NCBI GenBank assembly: GCA_012064385.1
Contig: QRDG01000805.1
Coordinates: 248,001 to 312,000 of the forward strand
Length of the DNA: 64,000 bases
DNA from: Puccinellia tenuiflora
Lineage: Eukaryota; Streptophyta; Magnoliopsida; Poales; Poaceae
Reading direction: 5' to 3'
The stretch's first letter is position 1. Each line of letters begins with the position of its first letter. The notes beneath the pieces are model-generated. The model did not search any database, was not told the DNA's origin, and was given only the letters and a program-made list of their open reading frames with translations. Shown here one piece after another: positions 45,746 through 55,827 of the stretch. A program made the translations under genes and the position numbers.

Positions 45746-48700
45746 CTCCTTCTTGAATTGAAGTCGTCCTCGACGCCATCTCATCATTCTCTCCCAAGTA
45801 TGGCTTCAAATCTGCAATGTTAAATGCGGGACTAACCCCAAAATCTGCAGGCAACTCAAGTTTATATGCATTATCATTTATTTTCTCTAACACCTTAAAA
45901 GGACCATCAGCTCGTGGCATTAACTTGGACTTGCGCAAATCAGGAAAACGATCTTTGCGCAAATGTAACCAAACAAGATCTCCAGGTTCAAACACAATTT
46001 TCTTTCTCCCCTTATCCCCATACATTTTATATTTTGCATTCATGCGTTCAGTATTTTCTTTAACAGTGGCATGCAACTTTAACACCAAATCAGCACGTTG
46101 TGTAGCATCTAGATCATTTGGCACCGATGATGGAAGAGGCAATAAATCAATAGGTGCATGAGGAACAAAACCATACACAACCTCAAAAGGACACATTTTA
46201 GTAGTAGAATGCATGGAACGATTATAAGCAAATTCGATATGAGGCAAGCATTCTTCCCACTTTTTTAAATTCTGTTTTAAAACAGCCCTTAACATAGTAG
46301 ACAAAGTTCTATTAACCACTTCAGTTTGTCCATCAGTTTGGGGATGACATGTAGTACTAAACAACAACTTAGTTCCCAACTTTTCCCATAAGCATCTCCA
46401 AAAATGGCTAAGAAACTTAGTGTCACGATCTGAAACTATAGTATTTGGCACACCATGCAAACGAACAATTTCACGAAAGAACAAATCAGCAATATGTGTA
46501 GCATCGTCAGTTTTGTGACAGGGAATAAAGTGTGCCGTTTTCGAAAATCTATCTACAACAACAAAAATACTATCCCTCCCCTTCTGTGTGCGTGGCAATC
46601 CTAAAACAAAGTCCATAGAAATATCCTCCCAAGGCACACTAGGAACAGGAAGAGGCATATATAAACCATGCGGATTAAGACGTGATTTAGCTTTTTGACA
46701 AGTAGTGCAGCGGCCAATATATCTCTCCACATCCCTACGCATTCGTGGCCGAAAGAAGTGTGCAGCAATGATGTCCTCCGTCTTCTTCACACCAAAATGA
46801 CCCATCAATCCTCCTCCATGCGCCTCCTGAATCAACAAAAGACGAACGGAACTATCTGGGACACAAAGTTTGTTAGCACGGAACACAAATCCATCATTAA
46901 GGACGAATTTATTCCAAGTTCTCCCTTCTTTACAATTCTGCAATACATCTTTAAAATCTACATCATGTATATATTGTGCTTTAATGGTTTCCAATCCAAA
47001 TATTTTAAAATCAAGCTGAGACAACATAGTATAGCGTCGAGATAAAGCATCATCAATAACATTGTCTTTACCCTTTTTGTGTTTAATAACATAAGGAAAA
47101 GACCCAATAAATTCAACCCACTTAGCATGACGACGGTTCAGTTTTGCTTGACTACGAATATGCTTCAAAGATTCATGATCAGAATGTATAACAAATTCTT
47201 TAGGCCATAAATAATGTTGCCAAGTTTCTAAAGTCCGAACAAGAGCATATAATTCCTTATCATAAGTTTAATAGTTCAGACTAGGCCCACTCAATTTTTC
47301 ACTAAAATATGCAACAGGTTTTCGATCTTGTAATAACACACCTCCCAACCCAATTCCACTAGCATCACATTCAAGCTCAAAAATCTTATTAAAATCAGGA
47401 AGTTGGAGCAAAGGAGCATGTGTTAACTTATCTTTCAATAGCATGAAAGCCTCCTGTTGTGCATCGCCCCAAACAAAGGGCACGTCCTTCTTTGTAAGCT
47501 CATTCAGCGGCACTGCAATAGACCCAAAGTCTTTGACAAAACGCCGGTAGAACCCAGCGAGGCCAAGGAAACTCCTCACTTGGGTGACCGTTAGCGGAGT
47601 CGGCCAACTCAAAATTGCCTCAATCTTTGCGGGATCCACTTCAATGCCCTGCGCGGTAACAACATAGCCAAGAAACACAACTCGATCGGTGCAAAAGGTG
47701 CACTTCTCAAGGTTACCAAATAAACGTGCAGCACGCAAAGCATAAAAAACAACACGCAAATGAGCCACATGATCCTCTAAAGATTTGTTGTAAATCAATA
47801 TATCATCAAAGTAGACCACCACAAAACGTCCAATGAAAGCACGCAAAACTTCATGCATTAATCTCATGAACGTACTAGGAGCATTAGTTAAACCAAATGG
47901 AATTACTAACCACTCATAGAGGCCAAATTTTGTTTTGAATGCTGTTTTCCATTCATCTCCTAATTTCATATGAATTTGGTGGTAACCACTACGTAAATCA
48001 ACTTTAGAGAACATGGTAGAGCCACTCAATTCATCAAGCATATCATCCAAACGTGGTATAGGGTGTCTATAACAAATTGTAATATTATTAATAGCCCTAC
48101 AATCAGTACACATGCGAGAAGAACCATCTTTCTTAGGTACCAAAATAATAGGAACAGCACATGGACTAAGAGATTCACGAACATAACCTTTATCGAGTAG
48201 TTCCTTAATTTGCCACTCAATCTCTTTCGTCTCCTCGGGGTTGGTACGGTAGGCTGCACGGTTAGGAAGCGAAGCACCCGGTATGAGATCAATTTGGTGC
48301 TCTATTCCTCGAATGGGTGGCAGCCCCGGTGGCATCTCCTTGGGAAAAACATCCGCATACTCCTGCAAAATGTTAGCAACAGCGGGTGGCAAAGAGGAAG
48401 GCATATCCTCAAAAGAAAATAGGACTTCTTTGCATATGATTTCATAACAAACAGAAGTATTCACATCCAAGTCAGAAATATCCAATTTGGTAGCAAGTAA
48501 AGTTGGATGTTTCAAACGAATTTCATTAGGTAATTTGGAACCGGATTTAGTAGTATTCTTATGTGGCATCACTTCATTAGCAACAATCTGGTTTTCACTC
48601 TTTTGTTTCTCCTGATTTTTTGCTCTACTAGCTCTAGCAAGATCATCTTTCAAAATATGTTCAGAAGTCATAGGTTTAAGACCAATTTTCTTTCCATCAT

Positions 48701-48854
48701 GCATAAGAGTGTAATGATTAGTTCTACCATTATGCATAGATTCTTTATCATATTGCCATGGTCTACCAAGTAACAATGAACAAGCTTGCATGGGCACAAC
48801 ATCACAATCAACAAAATCAGAATATGTCCCAATATTAAAATGCACACGTGTAGT
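45702..48854 (-). pseudogene. Gypsy pol: RT, RNase H, integrase
   Basis: Continuous in one frame with the gag-pro part except for two in-frame stops. A TGA near 48852 stands where the family has Arg (CGA), a typical C-to-T change. A TAA near 47268 follows KLSGPSLNY. Domains seen: end of protease (MQACSLLLGRPWQYDKE), reverse transcriptase (CTDCRAINNITICYRHPIPR; VVVYFDDILIYNKS, catalytic YFDD; FGLTNAPSTF), RNase H (FELECDASGIGLGGVLLQ), integrase zinc finger (HGGGLMGHFGVKK...CTTCQ) and DDE core (DFVLGL; IVSDRDTKF; HPQTDGQTEVVNRTL), then FNIADLKPYL. Apart from the two stops and the 3' end shift it is undamaged. Confidence 0.9.
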
Positions 48855-50471
48855 TCATGTTACCTTTAATCTACCTGTGCTGTCGAACCATTGAATGTGG
48901 TATGGGTGGGGGTGATGCCTTGTAGGTAGAGAAAGCTTCTCCACCATCTCAATGCTTGCTAAATTATTGCAGCTTCCACCATCGATGATGATTCGAATAG
49001 CACGGTCGTTCACAACTCCGCGCGTGTGAAACAAGTTGTGGCGCTGATTTTGTTCTTGGCTTAGCTGCACACTCAAAGTGCGATGTGCAACCAAGCTCCT
49101 ATAATTATCAGCATCCTCAGCGCCCATGACCTCTATGTCCGGCTCAGAATCTTCATTATCCTCGTGTTGTGCAGAAATAAGCGCGAGAGTCTCTTCATCG
49201 TAATCACTTGCAGAATCATACTCTCCATCTTCGCGCACGATCATCACACACTGTGTATTGCACTCTCTCTCGATGTGACCATAACCCCAACAATGGCGGC
49301 ATTGCACATCCCTTGTTCTTCCCGTGGACACCGAACTCCGAGCTGGCCCATTAGATGTTGATGGAGGACTCGGTGCCGGTGTGCGTGATGGTGGCATGCT
49401 GGACTTGTTGGTCGAAGGAGGAGGTGCAGAACCACGGGAACTAGCATCCGGTTGGCGTGGCGTCCATGAAGACGTACGACCTGCAGAAAAATTAGGCCTT
49501 GTCCGCGGTTGACGATCCTGCACTTCACGTTCAGCTTTGCAAGCAAGATGAAATAAACGGGTGATAGTATTGTACTCCTTATATTCAAGAATTGTTTGAA
49601 TCTCCCTATTCAACCCACCCAAAAAGCGTGCAAACATAGCTTCATTATCCTCCATAATACCACAATGAATCAAACCTGTTTGCAATTCTTGATAATACTC
49701 TTCTACATATTTTTTACCTTGTTGCAAACGGGTGAGTTTTTGTAACATTTCATGCTGATAATAAGGAGGTACAAAACGAGTATGCATAGCATCTTTTAAA
49801 GCAGCCCAAGTAGTAGGAATATTATCATGATAAAGATGACAATGTTCAGACCACCAAACAGAAGCAAAGCCAGTAAATTCACAAGTGGCGGCACAAACAC
49901 GTCTATCCTCGGGATACTGTAAACATGCAAAAAGTTGTTCTACTTCTATTCCCCATGTAAGATAAGCATCAGGATTATAGCGACCCTCAAAAGGTGGAAT
50001 AACTAATTTCAGTTTAGCAACATGGTCGTCTTCGCGTACCTGCGCTTGCTGCCGGTGTGCAAGGTTGCGTGGATGTACATGTGGACGACCCGGTGGATAG
50101 TCGGCGTCCGCTGCGTATCCGTCAACATGCTCGACGGGATTGACGACATGGCCAGTAGCAGATGCTGCCGAAGCTTGATGGTCCTGTAGAGGTACACGAC
50201 CTGCCCGTGGAACTGCGACGCCTTGCACCACGGGAGGCGGTATGCGGGGTGGCTGCAACTGTCCCAACAAGCGATCAAACTTGCCGGACAATTCAGCCAA
50301 GGTGGTGTTGACGTCGTCGAACTTGGCGTTGACGGTACCCTCCAAACCATCAATATTGTCCATAGCACCACGAATTCGTTCCTCAGTGTCCAAAGCATGG
50401 TCCGTAACCATCTTCTCAAAATGCTCATGCAGCTCCTTGTTGGTCATCTCGGTCTTCTCGTCCCCTGACAT
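48855..50471 (-). CDS. Gypsy gag-protease ORF
   Basis: 538 codons from MSGDEKTEMTNKELHEHFEK. A coiled-coil N-terminus is followed by a retrotransposon gag domain (YLTWGIEVEQLFACLQYPED; FVPPYYQHEMLQKLTRLQQG), a Ser/Pro linker and one CCHC knuckle (CRHCWGYGHIEREC). The start of the aspartic protease follows (IIIDGGSCNNLASIEMVEKL, with DGG at the active site). The frame ends at a TGA that is probably a single point change in an originally fused polyprotein. Gag forms the particle; protease would process it. Confidence 0.88.
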   Translation of the reverse strand: MSGDEKTEMTNKELHEHFEKMVTDHALDTEERIRGAMDNIDGLEGTVNAKFDDVNTTLAELSGKFDRLLGQLQPPRIPPPVVQGVAVPRAGRVPLQDHQASAASATGHVVNPVEHVDGYAADADYPPGRPHVHPRNLAHRQQAQVREDDHVAKLKLVIPPFEGRYNPDAYLTWGIEVEQLFACLQYPEDRRVCAATCEFTGFASVWWSEHCHLYHDNIPTTWAALKDAMHTRFVPPYYQHEMLQKLTRLQQGKKYVEEYYQELQTGLIHCGIMEDNEAMFARFLGGLNREIQTILEYKEYNTITRLFHLACKAEREVQDRQPRTRPNFSAGRTSSWTPRQPDASSRGSAPPPSTNKSSMPPSRTPAPSPPSTSNGPARSSVSTGRTRDVQCRHCWGYGHIERECNTQCVMIVREDGEYDSASDYDEETLALISAQHEDNEDSEPDIEVMGAEDADNYRSLVAHRTLSVQLSQEQNQRHNLFHTRGVVNDRAIRIIIDGGSCNNLASIEMVEKLSLPTRHHPHPYHIQWFDSTGRLKVT

Positions 50472-51589
50472 GATTAGTAGAAAACAAGAAACAAAGAGAA
50501 GAATATGTTCCTATGAACTACTAGGAAGTGGTGGGAGACACGCAATCCGTGAGGCAAAATACAAGTCTCTTACAAATTCCTTACCAAGCAGGAGGGCATC
50601 ACGGCGACCACAAAGATCAGCACTCTGAAGATTGGACAAAGCGATCACCAGGCGAGGTACAAAGCACGTAGGAGAAATCTGTGGAGCTTTAGGACGGCTT
50701 TATACATGGTATAGCAATAATCAAAACAGGAGTGCAAGTTGAAACAATGCTCAACAACGGTACCGTGCTGGTCCTAGGCTAGACCGTACTAGAGACGCGA
50801 GCCGAAACACCAACGAAGTCATGACGCGGCACAACAAGCAACTCGAGTAAAGCTCGCAACAACTAGATGTAAGTGAAGATCACAGAAAACTAACAGGTAC
50901 GAGAGGAAGAGGTACCCATAGCACAAAGCACAAGAGCAGTTTTTTTTGCTCTATAAAACGTGCGATGCGCTGAGAACGTCAGAAAATCACGAAAATGTCA
51001 CTTTAATGGCACCTGTCTCAAAAGAATCCCTGGATTGAAAAACGAGGATAGGCTTGAATTTTTTTTTGAAGTGCTCTGAAAAGCATGCGAAATTTGTTTT
51101 TATTTTTTTTTGAATTGTCTATGCGAGCAAGAAGGAACCGAGATGAACTCTACCCGATGCTTAGACAAGACGGAAAGAATAGAAGACAAGACAAAGACGG
51201 GTGGGATCTTGCCTATTCCGTGTCGTGGTGGGATTCGACTTCTACCACAACTCAGAGAGGGTATTGGATGTGGAGGCGATGGTGAAGTGGATGGTGGCGG
51301 CGGAAGGCTTGGTGGTAAGAAGGCGATGGAGATCTGCGGTGGTGACTAGATGTGATCCGAACTCGAAACTCTAAAGGAACTAGACTCTACGACCAGCACT
51401 TTGACACGACGATGCAGACGAAGACTCAACAAAGCAATACACTGAAAAGATTTATGCAACAGGCCCGGACTGTTTTTAGGATGGGATGATCTAACCCTAA
51501 TTTTTTTTGGCTTTTTCGTGGACTGTAGGGATGAAGAACAGATGCAATCTACACTAGTAAAACTGTAAATCTCACCGATCAACCTGAAA
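50472..51589 (-). other. CRM-like element leader
   Basis: 1.1 kb between the primer binding site and the gag ATG, with no ORF of note. Long untranslated leaders are usual in this group and normally hold packaging signals. None can be pointed out here. Confidence 0.6.
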
Positions 51590-51599
51590 TCTGATACCA
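51590..51599 (-). promoter_or_regulatory. primer binding site of the CRM-like element
   Basis: On the minus strand TGGTATCAGA, two bases after the LTR end, complementary to initiator methionine tRNA. Confidence 0.8.
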
Positions 51600-51601
51600 C
51601 T

Positions 51602-52499
51602 TGATATGGCTAGGGTAGTCCGATCTTTCGATGAGATAGAGATACGTCGATTCTGGTGGAGTTCGACCTTGGCGATCCGACTTCCACGTACTAGTACGCA
51701 GCGCCAATGCAATCGCTAAACCAATCTCCGGGAGTTACCGATCCTGCAGCAGCACGATCAGCCTGACCAATAGGTCTAGTTCTACCTGCGATCGAGGAAC
51801 AAGTAAAAACCAAAGATGCAATCACGTAATTGCGGATGAAGTATGAGATTTATTGAAAAGGCGGGATTCCGTAAGCGGTCTTGATCTGGTCGTTGGACAC
51901 AAACCGAGTACACGAAGTTGCAGCAGTTGGCTAACTTTTAACTAAACAAAATCCAAGTCTAAACGATGACCTAAGGGGGGTATATGAGGAGGAAAGGAAG
52001 GGGTTTCGTCCATCCAAGAGGTGGTGGCCGAGTCCAACCCTAGGTGGACTTTCCTCCCTCAATACGGACTCTAAAAACGCACTATTAAGTCTGATACGAA
52101 ATTACATGGGCCCTGGCCCATAAATAAAGGTGGCACAGCACCATATGTGACTATGGACGAAAATATGAAGTGTAGGCATGATTATTTCGTCCAAGTCCTC
52201 AATCATCATAGTCTCCATTGGCAGCGTCATCTCCTTCCTCATGTGCACTCGTGCTGCCATCTCCAATGACGTACATGCTCCATAACTTGTCCCTCGCGTC
52301 CATGCTTGGTCCATCATTCCTAAGAGAGACAAACACATTTGATTTAGGCAGCATCATATTCTCATGAATATTAGGAGTAGCTTGTAAGAACGAAAGTACC
52401 TGTTGATTAAGTTGACGTGCACGAGCTCTAGTCATAGGTCCTTGTAATGTAGGTGGTGTAGTATTGGTGGTTGCATCTATAGCAGGGATGTCCTCATCA
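51602..52499 (-). repeat. 5' LTR of the CRM-like element
   Basis: 898 bp, complete (TGATGAGG...CATATCA). It contains the reading that extends pol in a complete element (DEDIPAIDATTN, GPMTRARARQLNQQVLSFLQ, then an Asp/Gly-rich tail). In this LTR that reading stays open to 52199. Confidence 0.88.
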
Positions 52500-52504
52500 T
52501 ATTC

Positions 52505-53110
52505 CCTAGGTGTGGTTGTTCACCCGAGTCGAGAATAAGAGGTGTATGATCTGAACCTGCCCGTGGGAGAGCAACAACTGACACCAGAGGGAATTTGTGT
52601 TCCCATTCTACATTTGCCAACACTCTATCAAACTTTTCATAAGTTAGATTGTCCCTCCGACTAGCCCATGTAAATTTCCTACCCGAAAGAGCAATCTCTC
52701 TCAAGTCTAGGCTATCCATGATTGCATTAAACATAAAGGGCCATCGAGTATCAAAGTTATCATTATTTTTCTCCTCCTTTCGGTGAATAATATTAAAATC
52801 CCCTCCCACTAGTAAGGGGAGAGACTCGTTGTCGCAAATTCGTACTAACTCAGCGAGGAACTCATGTTTCTGATCATCTTGTGAAACGCCATAAACAGAG
52901 ACCAGAGCCCATTCGAAGCCATGAAATTTTGACCGCAATTTGATCTTAACACATCTATCTCCATGTGAGACGTTATTGACGTGAAGAGTTGCGGAGTTAA
53001 TCCCGACCAGCATACCCCCTGACCTCCCTTGTGGTGGTAGGCAGTACCAATGAAAGTCAAAGCCTCCTGACAGTTTGTTTAAAAAGGGAGCAGAAAATTG
53101 GGTCTACCGG
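52505..53110 (-). pseudogene. LINE ORF2 endonuclease fragment
   Basis: Minus-strand AP-endonuclease (exo-endo-phos) segment: FHWYCLPPQGRSGG, WALVSVYGVSQDDQKHEFL, LPLLVGGDFNIIHRKEEKNN, FTWASRRDNLTYEKFDRVLA, LPRAGSDHTPLILDSGE. The catalytic GGDFN and SDHTP motifs are present. The first ~80 residues of the domain are lost by 5' truncation. The frame is cut at 52504 by the Gypsy insertion and continues at 44866. Confidence 0.9.
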
Positions 53111-53650
53111 TCACCGAAATAGCTCCACATCTAATTTTTAGATAACAGCCTGAATTTTGTATCCTTGTTATTTGTTATCATATCCTTAGTGTCGTTCGTT
53201 TCCTTATGATAACTCAACTTTTGCAAAATAGTTGTTTCAATAGGTTGCTGGAAAGGAACGCATGGTGCACTACGCGAACAACGGACGATCTGTTGTTGAG
53301 TAAGGTTCTTATTCGGTATCATTTCTTGTATTTGGAATTTGTGATGTTAAATTGCGCCCTTTACGTGTACCTTGGAGTTATGGCCCTAGCAGTGTGCCTC
53401 TTGCATTTAACTTCTAGCCTACTTCTTTTCCTAATTGTTTGAAAGGCCTACCAAGTCGTCCCAGATGTCTCTATACATTTACTTTACCCTTGGATTACCT
53501 GCTAAAATGCCTTCTAGCTTCCTGTATGATGATTGAGTGCATTATTAATTTACCGAGTTACATTTGTGATATGAGCTATTTTTCATAACTAGGAGGATGC
53601 ATGCTATCAAAATTTATGGAAATCGGCATTTCTACGTAGCGAAGCACAGG
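53111..53650. other. intergenic, nothing recognised
   Basis: 540 bp, AT-rich, with only short chance ORFs. Confidence 0.5.
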
Positions 53651-53658
53651 CATTGTAC

Positions 53659-53830
53659 TAGTGGCGGAGTCGAGCTATAGCTGGGTAGTCAATTGACTAC
53701 ATAGGTTTTTGGCAATACAAGCATAAATCATGCAAAAAATAATTTAAAAAAGTGGTAAAAATACATGTATTTGACTACACTATTTTGCATTGACTGCATA
53801 GATCGAATTGAAGAGCTGGCTCCGCCACTG
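53659..53830. mobile_element. hAT MITE
   Basis: 172 bp. Left end TAGTGGCGGAGTCGAGCT and right end, reversed, CAGTGGCGGAGCCAGCTC are a hAT-type inverted repeat. Flanking 8-mers CATTGTAC (53651-53658) and CATTGTGC (53831-53838) differ at one base. Confidence 0.75.
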
Positions 53831-53876
53831 CATTGTGCTAGTTGCACTAATATATTGTCATGGATACAAAAACCAT

Positions 53877-54411
53877 TGATATGTCTCCGACGTATCTATA
53901 ATTTTTGATGTTCCATGCTTGATTATATATTAGTGCCACATGTTTTTATATCATTTTGGCATGATTTATGGAACTAACCTATTAACAAGATGCCCAGTGC
54001 CAGTTCCTATTTTCTGCTGTCTTTTTGTTTCAGAAAAGTTGTTCTGTGAAGTTTCTCAGAACGCGCTGAAAATTTACGTGATTTATTTCCAAATTGAAAC
54101 AAAGACGGAACCCGAAGGACGCCCAGAGGGGAGGCTCCCAGCATCCAGACGCCCTCTAGGCGCGACCCCACCCTAGGCCCCGCCTGGGGCCCACCTGGCG
54201 TCCTCCTTCGTCGCCTAGAGTCGCCTCTTCGCCTGTAAATTGGTCTTCGCCCCGAAAACCCAAAATACCCGATCATATTTTCTAGAAGACGTCAGAGGCC
54301 GCCGCCATCTCCAACCCTAGTTCGGGAGGGTTCTGCAGCTCTTCCCGTCACCCTGCCGATGAGGGAATCGACACCGGAGGCATCTACACCACCATGCCTG
54401 CTGAAAGTGCA
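53877..54411 (+). mobile_element. Gypsy LTR fragment (TGATACGTCTCC type)
   Basis: Starts TGATATGTCTCCGACGTATC and continues with GGAACTAACCTATTAACAAG and AGTGCCAGTTCCTATTTTCT, phrases I recognise from an abundant Triticeae Gypsy LTR. It is interrupted at 54412 by the second Copia element; its remainder is not in the window. Family name uncertain. Confidence 0.65.
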
Positions 54412-55776
54412 TCTAGTCCCCTAATATGTTTTGGTATTAATGACAACATAATAATTTAAATCTAATATTGCTTTGTGAGTTCGTGCAGTTTTTATACAGG
54501 AAGAAGTTCCAGTTGGCGGCAGTAGCGCCGGGGTTGGCGGCAGTGCCGCCATACCTGGGTTTTGTGAGCCCTCTCCTTGGGCAGGCAGTGCAGCCATCAC
54601 TACCGCCAGGGAGGCGCTCTGTGAGCCCTCAGCGGTAGTACCGCCGTCTCTGGCGGCAGTACCGCTGCTGGGGCTTATGAGCCCTCCCCCAGGGCTGGCA
54701 GTACCGCTCGCACTGCTGCCAGCACTACCGCTCGGGAGGCTCTCTGTGAGCCATCAGCGGCAGTACCGTCGCCTCCCGCGGCAGTACCGCTGCTGGGCTT
54801 ATGAGCGCTCCCCTGGGCTGACAGTGCCGCCCGCACTGCCGCCAGCAGTGCCGCCAGGAGGGTAGTCTATTAGCCCACAACGGTAGTATTGCCACCTTTC
54901 GGTGGCAGTACCGTTGCTGCGGAGTGGACCCCCTCCTGGCAGAAGGAGCCGTTTGAAGAACTGAAGAGTGCGGCGGCACTACCGCCAGGAGCGGCGGTAG
55001 TACCGCTGAAGTAGGCAGTAGGGTGCCAACGGATCCTTGGAGGAGAGGAGTATAAAAGGAGGGCTTCTCCCTCCTTTGCTTTTATGGCTCCAGCTCAAGT
55101 TTACTCTCTCTCTTCTCCATTAATAAGCCCAAGCTAAAATTGCTTAGATCTCCCACTCCCTCGCCCCAACTTCGTTGATCTTTTGAGGAGTGAAGTAGGA
55201 GACCTAGATCTAGCCTTTCACCGAAGGAATTTCGAATCCCCCACTAGTTGCTAGTGGATCTTGGATCTTGTAAGCTCTTAGGGTTTCTTGGAAAACTCTA
55301 GGAGCAAGTGCGGGTTTCGGAGCTTCATAGTTTGTGAGGAGTTCCGAGACATTGTTGGGAGTCTCCAACTCATTGTGGAGAGCCCCAACCTTGGTGTAAA
55401 TGTTTGGTCAATGCCTTCAAGTCGACCTCATAGTGGAAAGAGCTATTCCCCCATGGGAGTAGCTCACGGAGAATAGGGTGAGCACGGACGTGCTAGTAGG
55501 AGGGCCAAGGAGCCTCCACACCTCTCCAGCGTAGACGTACTTCCCTTGGGAAGGAACTATGGAAATCATTCCCTCGTGTGCTCTTGCGGTGACTTCTATC
55601 CTTTACTTTCCGTTGCGCTTTCTACTTGTTCCTCGTATCTTATCACTTAGGGTTGTTCATCTAGTTGCACATCTAGATAACTTGCTTTTACTTTGTTAAA
55701 TCCCTAATTAAAAGAAAAAGAATTACAATTGGTAGTCGCCTATTCACCCCCCTCTAGTCGACCATACGTTCTTTCA
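54412..55776 (+). repeat. 5' LTR of the second Copia element
   Basis: 1365 bp. The stretch 54500-55020 is an array of GGCAGTACCGCC-like motifs in both orientations. A TATA box (GTATAAAAGG) lies at about 55050-55059. The first bases (TGAAAGTGCATCTAG) are related to the LTR at 15172. Confidence 0.85.
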
Positions 55777-55827
55777 ATTGGTATCAGAGCCTCGTCTCTG
55801 ATCAAAGGTTTAACAACCTAAGAGAGT

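Larger units (their letters stand above)
44872..52499 (-). mobile_element. CRM-like Gypsy chromovirus, nearly complete
   Basis: A 7.6-kb element on the minus strand: 5' LTR 51602-52499, primer site, 1.1-kb leader, gag-pro-pol 50471-45702, 3' LTR 44872-45745. The 5-bp target duplication TATTC is exact at 44867-44871 and 52500-52504. The 5' LTR begins TGATGAGGACATCC and ends CCATATCA. Integrase is followed by a GPY/F-type segment without a chromodomain, and the reading extends into the LTR (MTRARARQLNQQVLSFLQ). Both are features of the CRM clade (Cereba/CRR/CRM relatives). Clade assignment rests on remembered family features. Confidence 0.85.
41950..53110 (-). mobile_element. L1-type LINE, 5'-truncated, split by a Gypsy element
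   Basis: The minus-strand ORF2 starts within the endonuclease near 53110, is cut at 52500 by the CRM-like element, and resumes at 44866. It ends in the RT zinc-finger region near 42119. Once the insertion is removed, the LINE is about 3.5 kb. ORF1 and the start of the endonuclease are missing, the common 5' truncation. The 3' tail is not clearly bounded; 41950 is approximate. Confidence 0.85.

Noticed and set aside
54500..55020. CRISPR-like short repeats
   Set aside because: The motifs have no regular spacer length, occur in both orientations and lie inside a plant LTR.
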